Assembly: GCA_040387375.1 (NCBI GenBank)
Contig: JAZKDW010000045.1
Location: 1 to 42,361 of the forward strand
DNA length: 42,361 bases
From: JAZKDW01 sp040387375
GTDB taxonomy: Bacteria > Pseudomonadota > Gammaproteobacteria > Burkholderiales > Burkholderiaceae_D
Direction: 5' to 3'
In this document: one piece after another, positions 16,652 to 25,569 of the stretch
Numbering within the stretch: the stretch's first letter is position 1
How the letters are laid out: each line of letters opens with the position of its first letter
Notes under the pieces: generated by a model
Databases searched by the model: none
Told to the model about the DNA's origin: nothing
Seen by the model: only the letters and a program-made list of their open reading frames with translations
Position numbers and translations under genes: made by a program

Positions 16652-17553
16652 TGCGTTTGCAAGCGCGGATTGAGAACGTCGCGCAACTGATCGGCGACCA
16701 GGTTGATCGCAACCACCGTCACCAGCAAGGCGATGCCGGGAAAGAAGCTGATCCAGTATTTTCCCGACAGCAGATACTGGAAGCCGTTGGCGATCAGCAG
16801 GCCGAGCGACGGTTCCGTGACCGGCAACCCGAGGCCGAGGAACGACAGGGTTGCCTCCAGCGAAATCGCCGACGCCACCTGCAGCGCGGCGATCACGATC
16901 AGCGGCGGCAGGCAGTTCGGCAGCAGATGGCGCAGCACGATCCGCAGCGGCGACAGGCCGAGGCCGGTCGCCGCTTCGATGTATTCCTTCTTGCGCTCGA
17001 CCATTGCCGTGCTGCGCGCGGTGCGTGCGTAGTAGGCCCACTGCACCGCGACCAGCGCGATGATGATCTTGCCCACACCTTGCCCGGTCAGCGCCAGCAG
17101 GATGAGAGCGATCAGGATCGGCGGGAATGACAGCTGGATGTCGGCGACCCGCATGATGAGCGCGTCGGTGCGGCCGCCGGCATAACCGGCGAGCAGGCCG
17201 AGCCCGAGACCCAGCAGCAGCGCAATCGCCGTGCTGGCGACGCCGACCACAACCGAAATCCGGATGCCGTACAGGATCGCGGACAGCATGTCGCGTCCTT
17301 GCTGGTCGGTGCCGAGCAGGAAGGTCAGGCTGCCGTCCACCGATTGTTTGCCGGGTTCCAGCCGCGAATCCATCACGTCCAGCAGCGCCAGGTCATACGG
17401 ATCCTGCGGTGCGATGAAGGGGGCGAAGATGGCCGCCAGCAAGATCAGCGCCAGCAGCACGAAGCCGGCCGTCGCCAGTTTGCTGGCGAAAAAATTGCGC
17501 GTAAAACGCTGGAACGGCGTCTCGGCTTCGGCAATCAATGGGAGGGGTTCCAT
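16648..17553 (-). CDS. dppC: Dipeptide/oligopeptide ABC transporter permease (DppC/OppC type)
   Basis: A 301-residue inner-membrane permease. It has the N-terminal segment typical of DppC/OppC (TRNFFASKLATAGFVLLALI, then FAPFIAPQDPY), a periplasmic loop with GTDQQGRDMLS, and the binding-protein-dependent transport domain with the EAA loop (EAATGLGLSPLRIVLRHLLPN) that contacts the ATPases. Six helices are expected. Its stop overlaps the start of dppD by four bases, and it begins three bases after dppB ends. Confidence 0.93.
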
Positions 17554-17556
17554 CTC

Positions 17557-18534
17557 TTATGCCTTCGCATCGGACAGCCGCACGCGCGGATCGAGCAGCG
17601 GGTACAGCAGGTCGACCACCAGGTTGATGACAATGAACAGTGCCACGATCAGCATCAGGTAGGCGACGATCACCGGACGGTCCAGCACGCGGATCGAATC
17701 GATGATCAGCTTGCCCATTCCGGGCCAGGCGAATACCGATTCGGTGACGATCGAAAACGCAATGATGGAGCCGAACTGCAAGGCGATCACGGTCACGATC
17801 GGAATCATGATGTTCTTCAGTACGTGCACGCCGATGATGCGGCTGTTGCGCAAACCCTTCGCACGCGCAAAGCGAACGTAATCCTGCAGCAGCGCCTCCT
17901 GCGCGCCGGCGCGCGTCAGCCGCACCACCAGCGCGATATTGAACAGCGCCAGGTTAAAGGCCGGCAGCAGCAGATGGCGCAGTCCGTCGGCGGTAATGAA
18001 ACTGACCGGCACGCCGAACAGCAGCGCAGTCGTGCCGCGACCGCTAGCCGGCAGCCATCCGAGCTGCACCGCAAACACCATGATCATCATCATCCCGACC
18101 CAGAAGGTCGGCAGCGAAAAGCCGAGTATCGATATCGCCATGATGCTTTTGCCGGCGATGCTGTTGGGCCGCAATCCGGCCCATAGTCCAAGCGGTATGC
18201 CAAGCACGATCGCGATCACGATTGCCGACACCGCCAGCTCCATGGTGGCCGGCATGCGCTCGATGATCAGCGCCAGCGCCGGGGTCGAAAAAGCGAACGA
18301 GCGGCCCATGTCGCCACCGAGCGCATTGCGTATGAAAATGAAATATTGCTGCCACAGCGGCAGGTCGAGGCCGAAGGCGGCGATCGTGCGTGTGCGTTCG
18401 GCCTGGTCGGCATCCGGACTGATCAGGATGTCGATCGGGTTGCCGATGGCGTACACCGCCAGAAAGACCAGCAGCGACATCGCCAGCAGCGCAGCCACGC
18501 TTTGCAACAGCCGGCGGATGATGAATACAAGCAT
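17557..18534 (-). CDS. dppB: Dipeptide/oligopeptide ABC transporter permease (DppB/OppB type)
   Basis: A 325-residue permease. The N-terminus (MLVFIIRRLLQSVAALLAMSLLVF) and the segment PATMELAVSAIVIAIVLGIPLG are characteristic of DppB. The EAA loop is seen near VRFARAKGLRNSRIIGVHVLKN. It forms the channel with DppC. It starts 31 bases downstream of the binding-protein gene in the same operon. Confidence 0.93.
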   Translation of the reverse strand: MLVFIIRRLLQSVAALLAMSLLVFLAVYAIGNPIDILISPDADQAERTRTIAAFGLDLPLWQQYFIFIRNALGGDMGRSFAFSTPALALIIERMPATMELAVSAIVIAIVLGIPLGLWAGLRPNSIAGKSIMAISILGFSLPTFWVGMMMIMVFAVQLGWLPASGRGTTALLFGVPVSFITADGLRHLLLPAFNLALFNIALVVRLTRAGAQEALLQDYVRFARAKGLRNSRIIGVHVLKNIMIPIVTVIALQFGSIIAFSIVTESVFAWPGMGKLIIDSIRVLDRPVIVAYLMLIVALFIVINLVVDLLYPLLDPRVRLSDAKA

Positions 18535-18565
18535 GGATCAGCAATCGCCGGCGGACCGGCCGGCC

Positions 18566-20131
18566 TTATTCCGGATGAAACTGGTGGGCAAAGGTGAACT
18601 CGTCGGTGCGCGCAGTGTACTTCAGGCCCTTGCGCATCGCCCAGGTCGCGTACTGGTGGTGCAGCGGAATCACTGCATGGTCCTGCAGCGCGACAGCGGC
18701 CGCTTTCTTCGCAAATTCCTGGCGCTTCGCCTGGTCCACTGAAGACAGCGAGGACTGCACCAGTTCATCGACCGCCTTGTTGCTGTACTTGCCCCAGTTC
18801 CAGCTGCCCCAGCCCGTTTCGGGATTGGGCGTGCCGACCAGCGTGCGCAAGCCGAAGTCGCCTGCCAGCGTGCCCCAGCCCAGCAATGACACGCTGAATT
18901 CGCCGGCGCGCGCCTTGCCGAAATAAACCGCCAGTGGCAGCGTTTCGACCTTGGTCTGGATGCCGACGCGGTTGAGGAATTGCGCCACGGTCTGCACTAC
19001 CTGCTCATCATTGATGTAACGATTGTTGGGGCCGTGGATGGTCAGCGCAAAGCCGTTCGGATAACCAGCCTGCGCCAGCAATTTCTTTGCGCCTTCCGGA
19101 TCGTAGGCCTCGACTTTCAGCGCCTCGTTATAACCGAGCACGCCGGGCGCGACGATGTTCGATGCCGGCACCGCCAGTCCCTCCATCGTGCGTTCGACCA
19201 GTGCCTTGCGGTTGATCGCCATCGAGATCGCCTTGCGCACGCGCACGTCTTTCAGCGGATTGGCGGCCAGCGGCTTGCCGGCCTTGTCGGTGATGAAATG
19301 CGGGCTGGCCGAGGACTGGTCAAGATGCCAGAAGATGGTGCGCCACGATATCTTTTGCTCAAGCTTGAATTTCGGATTGGTTTTCAGGTTTTGCAGATCG
19401 GCGGTCGGGATGCCTTCGATGGCATCGACGTCGCCGGCCAGCAGCGCTGCCAGCCGCGGCGCGCTATTGGTGATGATGCGGAAGCTGACCTTGTCCCACG
19501 CGGATTTTTCGCCCCAGTATTGATCGTTGCGAACGACGTCGATGCTATCGCCGCGCTTGAAGCTGACAAACTTGAACGGCCCGGTGCCGATCAGCGCCTT
19601 GCCGCTGTTGAAATCATCGGTGCTGGCGTTTTGCGCCGCCTTTTTCGAGACGATGAAAATCGTGCTCAGGTCGAGTGTCAGCGGACCATAAGGCGCCGCG
19701 GTTTTCAGACGCACGGTGAGCGGGTCGACGGCTTGCTTGCCGGTGATCTGCTTCGTGTAGCTGGTGAAAGGGCCAGGGCTGTTGGTCAGCGCGGCCGGGC
19801 GGTCGAGCGAAAAAATCACATCGTCGGCGGTCAGCGGCGAACCGTCGTGGAACTTGACGCCGGGCCGCAGCTTGAATTCCCAGGTGGTCGCATCCACCGC
19901 GCGCCAAGAGCTTGCCAGTCCGGGTACCAGCCGGCCATTGGCATCGACATTGACCAGCGCGTCGAACAGGTGCGATGAGAAAGCAATATTGGGCGCAATA
20001 TTGAGGTAATGAGGATCGAGCGAAGAAACGTCGGCGGACAAGCCTATCTTGAGATCGGCGGCAGTGGCGGACAGAGTGAAGAGTCCCGCCAGCACGCTGG
20101 CAAGCAGTAATTTTGCATTGAAGATGGACAT
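18566..20131 (-). CDS. dppA: ABC transporter substrate-binding protein, family 5 (DppA type)
   Basis: A 521-residue periplasmic binding protein. A signal peptide covers about residues 1-25 (cleavage near SATAA). The mature chain has the family-5 pattern: SSLDPHYLNIAPN, the WEFKLRPGVKFHDGSPLTADDVIFSL block and later GTGPFKFVSFKRGD. Ligands of this family include peptides, nickel complexes and other small molecules; peptide is the default guess. Reverse-strand AAGG stands about 9 bases before the ATG at 20131. The longer open frame upstream lacks these signs. First gene of the dpp operon, divergent from a Bug gene. Confidence 0.92.
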   Translation of the reverse strand: MSIFNAKLLLASVLAGLFTLSATAADLKIGLSADVSSLDPHYLNIAPNIAFSSHLFDALVNVDANGRLVPGLASSWRAVDATTWEFKLRPGVKFHDGSPLTADDVIFSLDRPAALTNSPGPFTSYTKQITGKQAVDPLTVRLKTAAPYGPLTLDLSTIFIVSKKAAQNASTDDFNSGKALIGTGPFKFVSFKRGDSIDVVRNDQYWGEKSAWDKVSFRIITNSAPRLAALLAGDVDAIEGIPTADLQNLKTNPKFKLEQKISWRTIFWHLDQSSASPHFITDKAGKPLAANPLKDVRVRKAISMAINRKALVERTMEGLAVPASNIVAPGVLGYNEALKVEAYDPEGAKKLLAQAGYPNGFALTIHGPNNRYINDEQVVQTVAQFLNRVGIQTKVETLPLAVYFGKARAGEFSVSLLGWGTLAGDFGLRTLVGTPNPETGWGSWNWGKYSNKAVDELVQSSLSSVDQAKRQEFAKKAAAVALQDHAVIPLHHQYATWAMRKGLKYTARTDEFTFAHQFHPE

Positions 20132-20446
20132 CGGACGCCTTTGCGAATGGTTGTTGATCAATACAGGGAGCGTTTCAGCCGGCAAGACGTTCCCGGACTG
20201 AATGCGAAGTGCAACAAGCTTTGTGAAAGTTCCCGCTATTGTAGAGCTATCCCGACAACTCGGCCTGCCGCAATCCTTTCGCGTGCCGCGATGGCGTGGA
20301 ATCATTTTCAGGTGGCAAAAATTTCCACCCTTTTTTCAGCCGGCATCCAATTTTTGGCAGCATAATAAAGGTGGTATTTCAGGATAGCCACATTGCCATG
20401 CAGACCGGCATCCAAGCTTACCAATCATTCAAAAAAGGATTTATAA
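20132..20446. promoter_or_regulatory. 315-base divergent regulatory region (dppA / Bug receptor)
   Basis: No gene is supported. The region must drive dppA leftwards and the Bug gene rightwards. Seen: a -10-like CATAAT (20361-20366) on the plus strand, a -10-like TACAAT on the minus strand (20238-20243), and a hairpin GGTGG/CCACC (20311-20329) followed by six T. The hairpin resembles a plus-strand terminator although no plus-strand gene precedes it. Neither -10 has a convincing -35 partner. Confidence 0.4.
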
Positions 20447-21427
20447 ATGAAAATACTTTCCAGGCGCAGCAAACTTATTTTATCCGCATTCGCGGCGGCA
20501 ACTTTTTCTGCAGCAGCATGGGCCCAGGCATGGCCGACCTCGACCGTGACCGTAGTGGTGCCATGGCCGCCAGGCGGTCCCTCCGATATCGCCGCCCGTC
20601 CGGTCGCAAAAAAACTCACTGATGCCCTTGGCCAGACTTTCATCATCGAAAACCGCGCGGGTAGCGGCGGCAACATAGGCAGCGCTGTGGTCGCCAAGGC
20701 AAAGCCGGACGGCAATACCTTGCTCATCTCGTCGAGCTCACCGATTGTCATCAACCCCAGTCTGTACAACAACATGACATTTGATCCGCTCAAGGATCTG
20801 GAGCCAATTACCAATTTGCTCCGGGTGCCGCTGGTGCTGGTTGCTCATCCATCGCTGCCTGCGAATAACCTGAAGGAACTGATACGCCATATCAATTCGC
20901 AAAAAGGTAAATTTTCGTACGCGTCGGCCGGTAACGGCACGCCGCAGCATCTGACCGGCGAATTGTTCAAAAGCTCGCTCAAGCTCGACATGGCCCATGT
21001 TCCTTACAAAGGTTCCGCGCCCGCCATTACCGATCTGCTCGGCGGGCATGTGCCGATCATGTTCGACAGCATGATCGCGATCATGCCGCATATCAAAAGC
21101 GGCAAGGTGAAAGTGATCGCCGTCTCCGGCGCGAAACGCTCTGCCTTGATCCCCGATGTGCCGACCTTCACCGAGTCTGGCTATCCCACCATCGTGTCGT
21201 ACGCATGGTATGGTTTTTTTGCGCCGGCAAAAACGCCGAAGCCTATCCTCGCCAAGCTCAACACAGAAACCCTGAAAATCATGAAGGAGCCTGAGTTCCA
21301 GCGCATCCTGGCCGACACCGGATCGGATTATGTCGGCGACACGCCGGAAAATTTCCGCAAATTCGTAAAGGCGGAATCCGTGAAATGGTCCAAGGTGGTG
21401 AAGGACAGCGGCGCAACGGTTGACTGA
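20447..21427 (+). CDS. Bug/TctC-family periplasmic solute receptor
   Basis: A 326-residue binding protein. A signal peptide covers residues 1-27 (MKILSRRSKLILSAF..., cleavage near AWAQ). The mature part has WPTSTVTVVVPWPPGGPSDIAARP, the Bug-family ligand loop, and later YASAGNGTPQHL and AHVPYKGSAPAITDLLGG. AAAGGA lies 7 bases ahead of the ATG. It stands alone, ended by a strong terminator at 21454-21497, with no TctA/TctB nearby; the ligand is unknown. It faces away from the dpp operon and may share its regulation. Confidence 0.92.
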   Translation: MKILSRRSKLILSAFAAATFSAAAWAQAWPTSTVTVVVPWPPGGPSDIAARPVAKKLTDALGQTFIIENRAGSGGNIGSAVVAKAKPDGNTLLISSSSPIVINPSLYNNMTFDPLKDLEPITNLLRVPLVLVAHPSLPANNLKELIRHINSQKGKFSYASAGNGTPQHLTGELFKSSLKLDMAHVPYKGSAPAITDLLGGHVPIMFDSMIAIMPHIKSGKVKVIAVSGAKRSALIPDVPTFTESGYPTIVSYAWYGFFAPAKTPKPILAKLNTETLKIMKEPEFQRILADTGSDYVGDTPENFRKFVKAESVKWSKVVKDSGATVD

Positions 21428-21453
21428 TCCACACACTGCCATCGCAGTGGATG

Positions 21454-21497
21454 CAAAATAAAATGGCCCGGTGTCAAACCGGGCCATTTTATTTTGC
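21454..21497. terminator. Bidirectional intrinsic terminator
   Basis: The near-perfect inverted repeat has a GC core, TGGCCCGGT (21464-21472) and ACCGGGCCA, flanked by A-rich and T-rich arms (AAAATAAAA / TTTTATTTT). It can end transcription in both directions: the Bug receptor from the left and the two tiny minus-strand genes at 21520-21766 from the right. Confidence 0.92.
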
Positions 21498-21519
21498 TGC
21501 CGGATTATCCGGCGACAAT

Positions 21520-21579
21520 TCAGGTAAAGATCATTACAAGGATAATGATGAGGATGATGGTTCCGATGCCGATATACAT
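21520..21579 (-). CDS. Putative 19-residue membrane peptide
   Basis: Reading minus from 21579, an ATG opens a 19-codon frame, MYIGIGTIILIIILVMIFT, ending TGA at 21520. Nearly all residues are hydrophobic, enough for one membrane helix. A strong AGGAG site (21586-21590) stands seven bases ahead of the ATG. The frame lies between another small membrane-protein gene (stop 22 bases upstream) and a terminator that works on this strand. Such tiny hydrophobic proteins are real in many bacteria but easily missed. Sequence alone does not prove translation. Confidence 0.55.
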   Translation of the reverse strand: MYIGIGTIILIIILVMIFT

Positions 21580-21601
21580 GAAGATCTCCTGTGGAGGTTT
21601 G

Positions 21602-21766
21602 TTAGTTGGATGCCTGGATGGCGGCAATGTCAGGCGGCAGCCCCGACGCATCGGGACGCCAGTCGACGATCGTCGACAAAGCCAGCCCGAAAAAAAACAG
21701 GGCAGTGACGGTTGCAGTTGCGATTAAAAAAATCGCGCCTAGATTGTTTTTAATCGCGGTTATCAT
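21602..21766 (-). CDS. Putative 54-residue single-pass membrane protein
   Basis: Minus-strand ATG at 21766 opens MITAIKNNLGAIFLIATATV, then a hydrophobic stretch to about residue 31 (TALFFFGLAL), then an acidic polar tail ending DIAAIQASN. This is a clean small membrane protein: a short basic N-terminus, one helix and a soluble tail. The ribosome site is weak (GAAG). Its stop is 22 bases from the start of the 19-residue gene, so the two look like a bicistron ended by the terminator at 21454-21497. Function unknown. Confidence 0.6.
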   Translation of the reverse strand: MITAIKNNLGAIFLIATATVTALFFFGLALSTIVDWRPDASGLPPDIAAIQASN

Positions 21767-21927
21767 GGTGACTTCTGATTTATCTTCTGTTCAAACAAGG
21801 TGCTGCAACTGCGAGCATCATTAGCAAATTCCTCACTCGTTAAAACAATTATCCGCCCCGCAACAAATTCGCTCTGTGCGGCTACGCACACAGCAGGTAA
21901 TAAAGCCGCTGCCAAGAAAGTGTTCAC

Positions 21928-23031
21928 ATGTTAAAAGGTCTCTCCCGGCTCTGGCTGCGCGGGCTTAAAAAGGCCGGCAAGGTTCAGAAGAGTCAAAGCA
22001 GGAAACTGGTCAAGAGCCTGCTTGCCGTGCCCGCCGCCGCCAGGCCCCCTCGCGCAAAACCCGTGAGCAGGAAGGCGCCCGCTGCAAAGGTGCCCCTCGG
22101 GCTGGCAGCGATCCGGCTGCCGGGCAAATGGCTGGCGTCCTACCATTCGACGTTTGCCGACGACGGGGCCCTGCCGGCGCGCCGGATGAACTACTGGCTA
22201 TACCTGCCAGGCGCGGGCACGGCGATGCCGCCGCTGGTTGTGATGCTGCACGGCTGCGAACAGACCGCGGTGCAGTTTTCGCAAGGCACGCGCATGAATC
22301 AGCTGGCTGAAGAAAAAGGCTTTGCGGTGCTGTATCCGCAGCAGTCCCTGCGTGGCCATCCGAATCGTTGCTGGCACTGGTATGAGAAGTCGACCCAGGA
22401 CGGCGGCGGTGATGTCGCCATGATTGCCTCCATTATCGAGAAGGTCGTGCGGAAACATGCGATGGACCGCAGCCGCGTCTACATAGCGGGATTGTCGGCC
22501 GGCGCATCCATGGCCAATATCGTGGCGCTGAATTTTCCGCATTTGATTGCCGCGGTCGGCATGCATTCAGGGACGGTTTTCGGCGCCGGGCATTCGCGCA
22601 TGGGGGCCTATGCAGTCATGCAGACAGGCGCCGGCAAGCTGCTCGATGGCCCGATAAAAATGGTGATGGACCGTGTTGCGGACTTTCCGCCGATGCCGGC
22701 GATCCTGCTGCACGGTCAGGCAGACAGGGTGGTGCGGCCGATCAACCTGGCGCAGTCCGCGCACCAGTTCAGGATGCTCAACCGCCTCACGCCGCAAGGC
22801 GAAAAACCGGTCGCGCTCAAGGCCGGCGGAAAACCTGGCAGCCGTCAACCGGCGCATGCGTACAAGATCTACGATCATTACGCCGGAAGAAAGCTGATGT
22901 TGCGGGTCTGCGATGTCATCGGACTCGAGCATGAGTGGAGCGGCGGCGACGGCACGATCCGGTTCAACTCAGGAGCGGGACCGGATGCGAGCAAACTGAT
23001 GTGGGATTTTTTTGCCCGCCATCAGCGATAG
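21928..23031 (+). CDS. PHB-depolymerase-family esterase
   Basis: A 367-residue alpha/beta-hydrolase of the esterase PHB depolymerase family (extracellular type-1 catalytic domain), which cleaves short-chain polyhydroxyalkanoates or other esters. Seen: the oxyanion region VVMLHGCEQTA (HG at 108-109), the nucleophile elbow GLSAG with Ser190, the acid Asp266 in HGQADRVVRP, and His335 in LEHEWSGG. Residues 1-56 are strongly basic (many Lys/Arg/Pro/Ala) without a normal signal peptide, so export is doubtful and the substrate could be intracellular granules or another ester. No phaC or phasin gene is adjacent. A terminator hairpin follows at once. Confidence 0.85.
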   Translation: MLKGLSRLWLRGLKKAGKVQKSQSRKLVKSLLAVPAAARPPRAKPVSRKAPAAKVPLGLAAIRLPGKWLASYHSTFADDGALPARRMNYWLYLPGAGTAMPPLVVMLHGCEQTAVQFSQGTRMNQLAEEKGFAVLYPQQSLRGHPNRCWHWYEKSTQDGGGDVAMIASIIEKVVRKHAMDRSRVYIAGLSAGASMANIVALNFPHLIAAVGMHSGTVFGAGHSRMGAYAVMQTGAGKLLDGPIKMVMDRVADFPPMPAILLHGQADRVVRPINLAQSAHQFRMLNRLTPQGEKPVALKAGGKPGSRQPAHAYKIYDHYAGRKLMLRVCDVIGLEHEWSGGDGTIRFNSGAGPDASKLMWDFFARHQR

Positions 23032-23055
23032 GGGGCATTTCAGCCCCCGTTATTA
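23031..23055 (+). terminator. Terminator hairpin after the esterase gene
   Basis: GGGGGC (23031-23036) pairs with GCCCCC (23043-23048) around a 6-base loop, followed by TTATTATT. It overlaps the stop codon of the esterase and abuts the converging Bug gene. Confidence 0.7.
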
Positions 23056-24036
23056 TTGGGCCTTGAGGCCAGCCGCCGGAATCGCCTTCGCATAACGTTC
23101 GTTCTCGCCCTTGATCGCCGCCGCATATTCCGCCGGCGTGCTGCCGATCGCTTCAATGCCCGCGGTCGCCATGGTCTGCACCACCTCAGGAATTTTGGTG
23201 ATCTGCGCGAACTGTTCGCTCAGGCGTTGAACGACAGCTTGCGGCGTGCCGGTTGGCGCCAGCACACCGACGATCGGCGCGAAATCGAAACCCGGAATGA
23301 TCTCCGAGATGGCTGGCACGTTCGGCGCCTGAGACGAACGCTGCGCGCTGTTGGTGGCGAGCAGCTTGACCTGGCCCGACTTCACGAAGCCGGTCAGCGA
23401 CGGCAGCGCCGAAAACAGAACCTCGACCTGCTTGCCGATCAGCGCCGGAACCGACTGGCCCGTGCCGCGGAAAGGCACGTGCAGCATCTCGATTCCGAGA
23501 GGACCCTTCATGGCTTCCATCGACAGGTGATGGGTGCTGCCCAGACCCGATGAGCCGTAGTTCATCGAACCGCCCTTCGATTTTGCCAGGGCGACGAATT
23601 CCTGCAGCGTATTGGCCGGAACGCCGGTATGCACGGCAAGGAAAAGCGGTGCGCGCGCCACCAGCGAGACCGGCATGAAATCGCGCGCCTGGTCGTATGG
23701 CAGATTCTTGTTGAGCTGCGGATTGATCGACATCATCGAGCCGTCCGTTACCAGCAGCGTGTAGCCATCGGCGGGACTGGACATCAGCGCCTGCGCGGCG
23801 ACCACACCGTTGGCGCCGGGGCGATTGTCGACCGTCACCGGCTGGCCCGTGCGATCGCTCAGACGTTTGCCGATCAGGCGGGCGACGGTATCCGGCAGGC
23901 CGCCCGGCGCATAAGGCACGATCAGGCGGACTGGCCTGTTTGGAAATTCCGACGCACTCTGTGCATGGCCGGGAACGCTGAAGCAGGTGGTGATGGCGGC
24001 GGCAGCGGCCAATTGGGTAAACATACGTCGATTCAT
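23053..24036 (-). CDS. Bug/TctC-family periplasmic solute receptor
   Basis: A 327-residue binding protein. The N-terminus MNRRMFTQLAAAAAITTCF is a signal peptide (cleavage near GHAQ). The mature part carries FPNRPVRLIVPYAPGGLPD, the Bug ligand loop, then YGSSGLGSTHHLSME and LHVPFRGTGQSVPALIG. A reverse-strand AGGAG (24043-24047) fixes the start at 24036 and not at the longer open frame. This is the third solitary receptor in the window, again without TctA/TctB. Ligand unknown. Confidence 0.92.
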   Translation of the reverse strand: MNRRMFTQLAAAAAITTCFSVPGHAQSASEFPNRPVRLIVPYAPGGLPDTVARLIGKRLSDRTGQPVTVDNRPGANGVVAAQALMSSPADGYTLLVTDGSMMSINPQLNKNLPYDQARDFMPVSLVARAPLFLAVHTGVPANTLQEFVALAKSKGGSMNYGSSGLGSTHHLSMEAMKGPLGIEMLHVPFRGTGQSVPALIGKQVEVLFSALPSLTGFVKSGQVKLLATNSAQRSSQAPNVPAISEIIPGFDFAPIVGVLAPTGTPQAVVQRLSEQFAQITKIPEVVQTMATAGIEAIGSTPAEYAAAIKGENERYAKAIPAAGLKAQ

Positions 24037-24205
24037 TGTGGTCTCCTGGATTTCTTGTTTTAATTGAATTATTTCAGCGGCGTCATTCGGCTTTGGCGTC
24101 ATTATTCCGCGCCACGGAATCTTACCTCAGTCCCCCGGCTTGTGCTTGCCGAGGAACCTGTTAAAAATGTCAAGGCGCGGACTGTATAACGACGCAAAAC
24201 GGGAG

Positions 24206-25504
24206 TCAGTGCAGCTTGACCAGAGCCGTTGTCCGCTTGATCAGGAAGCGGCCGACAGCCAGCACGCCGGTACGCACCGTGCCCAGCACCGCCTGGTGAT
24301 GCATCAGATGCAGGCTGACATACATCACGCGCGCAAGGAAGCCCTCGACGAACCAGCTCAGGCCCTTGAGCGACCCCATCAGGCTGCCGACGGTTGACTG
24401 CTGGCCCATCGAGACCAGCGAACCATAATCGCGGTACACGTAAGGCTGCTTCGGCGCCGCTTTGCCATGGTGGCGGCGCAGCAGGGTCTGGTACAGATAA
24501 TCGGCCTGCTGATGCGCTGCCTGCGCGCGCGGCGGCACCTGCTTGCCGTCGGGACCGGGGCAGGCGGCGCAGTCGCCGAACGCAAAGATGCTGGAAAATC
24601 CGATGACGTTGAGGCGATCACTCACTTCCAGCTGGCCGCCTTTATTGGTTGGCAGCCCCAGCGTCGCCAGGAATTCTGGCGCCTTGATGCCGGCCGCCCA
24701 GACGCACAGGTCCGCCGGGTACGACACGCCGGTGGTGTCGGTCACGCGGGTCGGTTCGATGTTGACCACACGGCAGCCGGCAACCACGCTGACATTACGC
24801 TCGGCGAGCAGCCTGGTGGCGGCGATCGATACCCGTTCCGGCAGCGGCGCCAGGATGCGCGGTGCGCCCTCGAGCAAGGTGATCCGCACGTCCTTCATCG
24901 GATCGAGCTTGTTGAAACCGTAGTTCGCATAGACACCGCTGGCTTCACGCAGCTCCGCCGCCAGTTCAACGCCGGTGGCGCCGCCGCCTATGATGACGAT
25001 GTCGAGGCGCGCTTGCGCGCCGGCCTCTTTCTGCAATTCGGCGAGCACCAGCAGCTTCAGCATTTTGAGGCGGAATTTTTCGGCATCTTCGGTGGCGTTC
25101 AGCGAGATGGTGTGTTCCCGGGCGCCGGCCACGCCGAAATAATTGGAGGTGCTGCCGACGGCAATGCACAGTGAGGAGAATTCGAGCTGGCGTTCGGGAA
25201 TGACGACATCGCCGGCATCGTCCGTGATCGCGGCGACGGTCAGCCGGTTGCCGGCAGCGTCCAGCGCGCTCAGCGCGCCATAGGCGAAGGTGAAGCCGTT
25301 ATCGTGGGCCAGCATCTGGTAGGACAGGCCTTCCTGATGGATGTCCAGCGTGCCCGCCGCGACCTCGTGCAGCGACGGTTTCCAGATGTGATAAAGACGG
25401 CTGTCAACCAGAGTGACATGATTCCGGCCGAGCTTGCGGCCCAGCTTGCAGGCCAGTTCCAGGCCGCCGGCGCCTCCGCCGACAATTACGATTTTATTGG
25501 TCAT
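24206..25504 (-). CDS. ndh: Type II NADH dehydrogenase (NAD(P)/FAD-dependent quinone oxidoreductase)
   Basis: A 432-residue peripheral membrane flavoprotein that oxidises NADH and reduces quinone without pumping protons. Seen: the FAD-binding start KIVIVGGGAGGLELACKLG (4-22), the NAD-binding LDIVIIGGGATGVELAAEL (about 168-186), the FAFGDCA segment near 320 that closes the FAD site, and a hydrophobic/basic C-terminus (WFVEGFLARVMYVSLHLMHH) that anchors to the membrane. Length is normal. Reverse-strand ribosome signal is weak (CGGAA). A small dyad, ATTCCG/CGGAAT (24104-24120), lies downstream and may help terminate it. Confidence 0.9.
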   Translation of the reverse strand: MTNKIVIVGGGAGGLELACKLGRKLGRNHVTLVDSRLYHIWKPSLHEVAAGTLDIHQEGLSYQMLAHDNGFTFAYGALSALDAAGNRLTVAAITDDAGDVVIPERQLEFSSLCIAVGSTSNYFGVAGAREHTISLNATEDAEKFRLKMLKLLVLAELQKEAGAQARLDIVIIGGGATGVELAAELREASGVYANYGFNKLDPMKDVRITLLEGAPRILAPLPERVSIAATRLLAERNVSVVAGCRVVNIEPTRVTDTTGVSYPADLCVWAAGIKAPEFLATLGLPTNKGGQLEVSDRLNVIGFSSIFAFGDCAACPGPDGKQVPPRAQAAHQQADYLYQTLLRRHHGKAAPKQPYVYRDYGSLVSMGQQSTVGSLMGSLKGLSWFVEGFLARVMYVSLHLMHHQAVLGTVRTGVLAVGRFLIKRTTALVKLH

Positions 25505-25569
25505 GCGGTTCCGTAGAATAATTTCCCCGGCAAGCGACCAGCTTGCAGCACTGGCCGCACTGCACGGGA

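Noticed and set aside
24104..24120. Dyad ATTCCG/CGGAAT as a riboswitch or attachment site
   Set aside because: Only six-base arms, no T run and no neighbouring integrase; too little to name.
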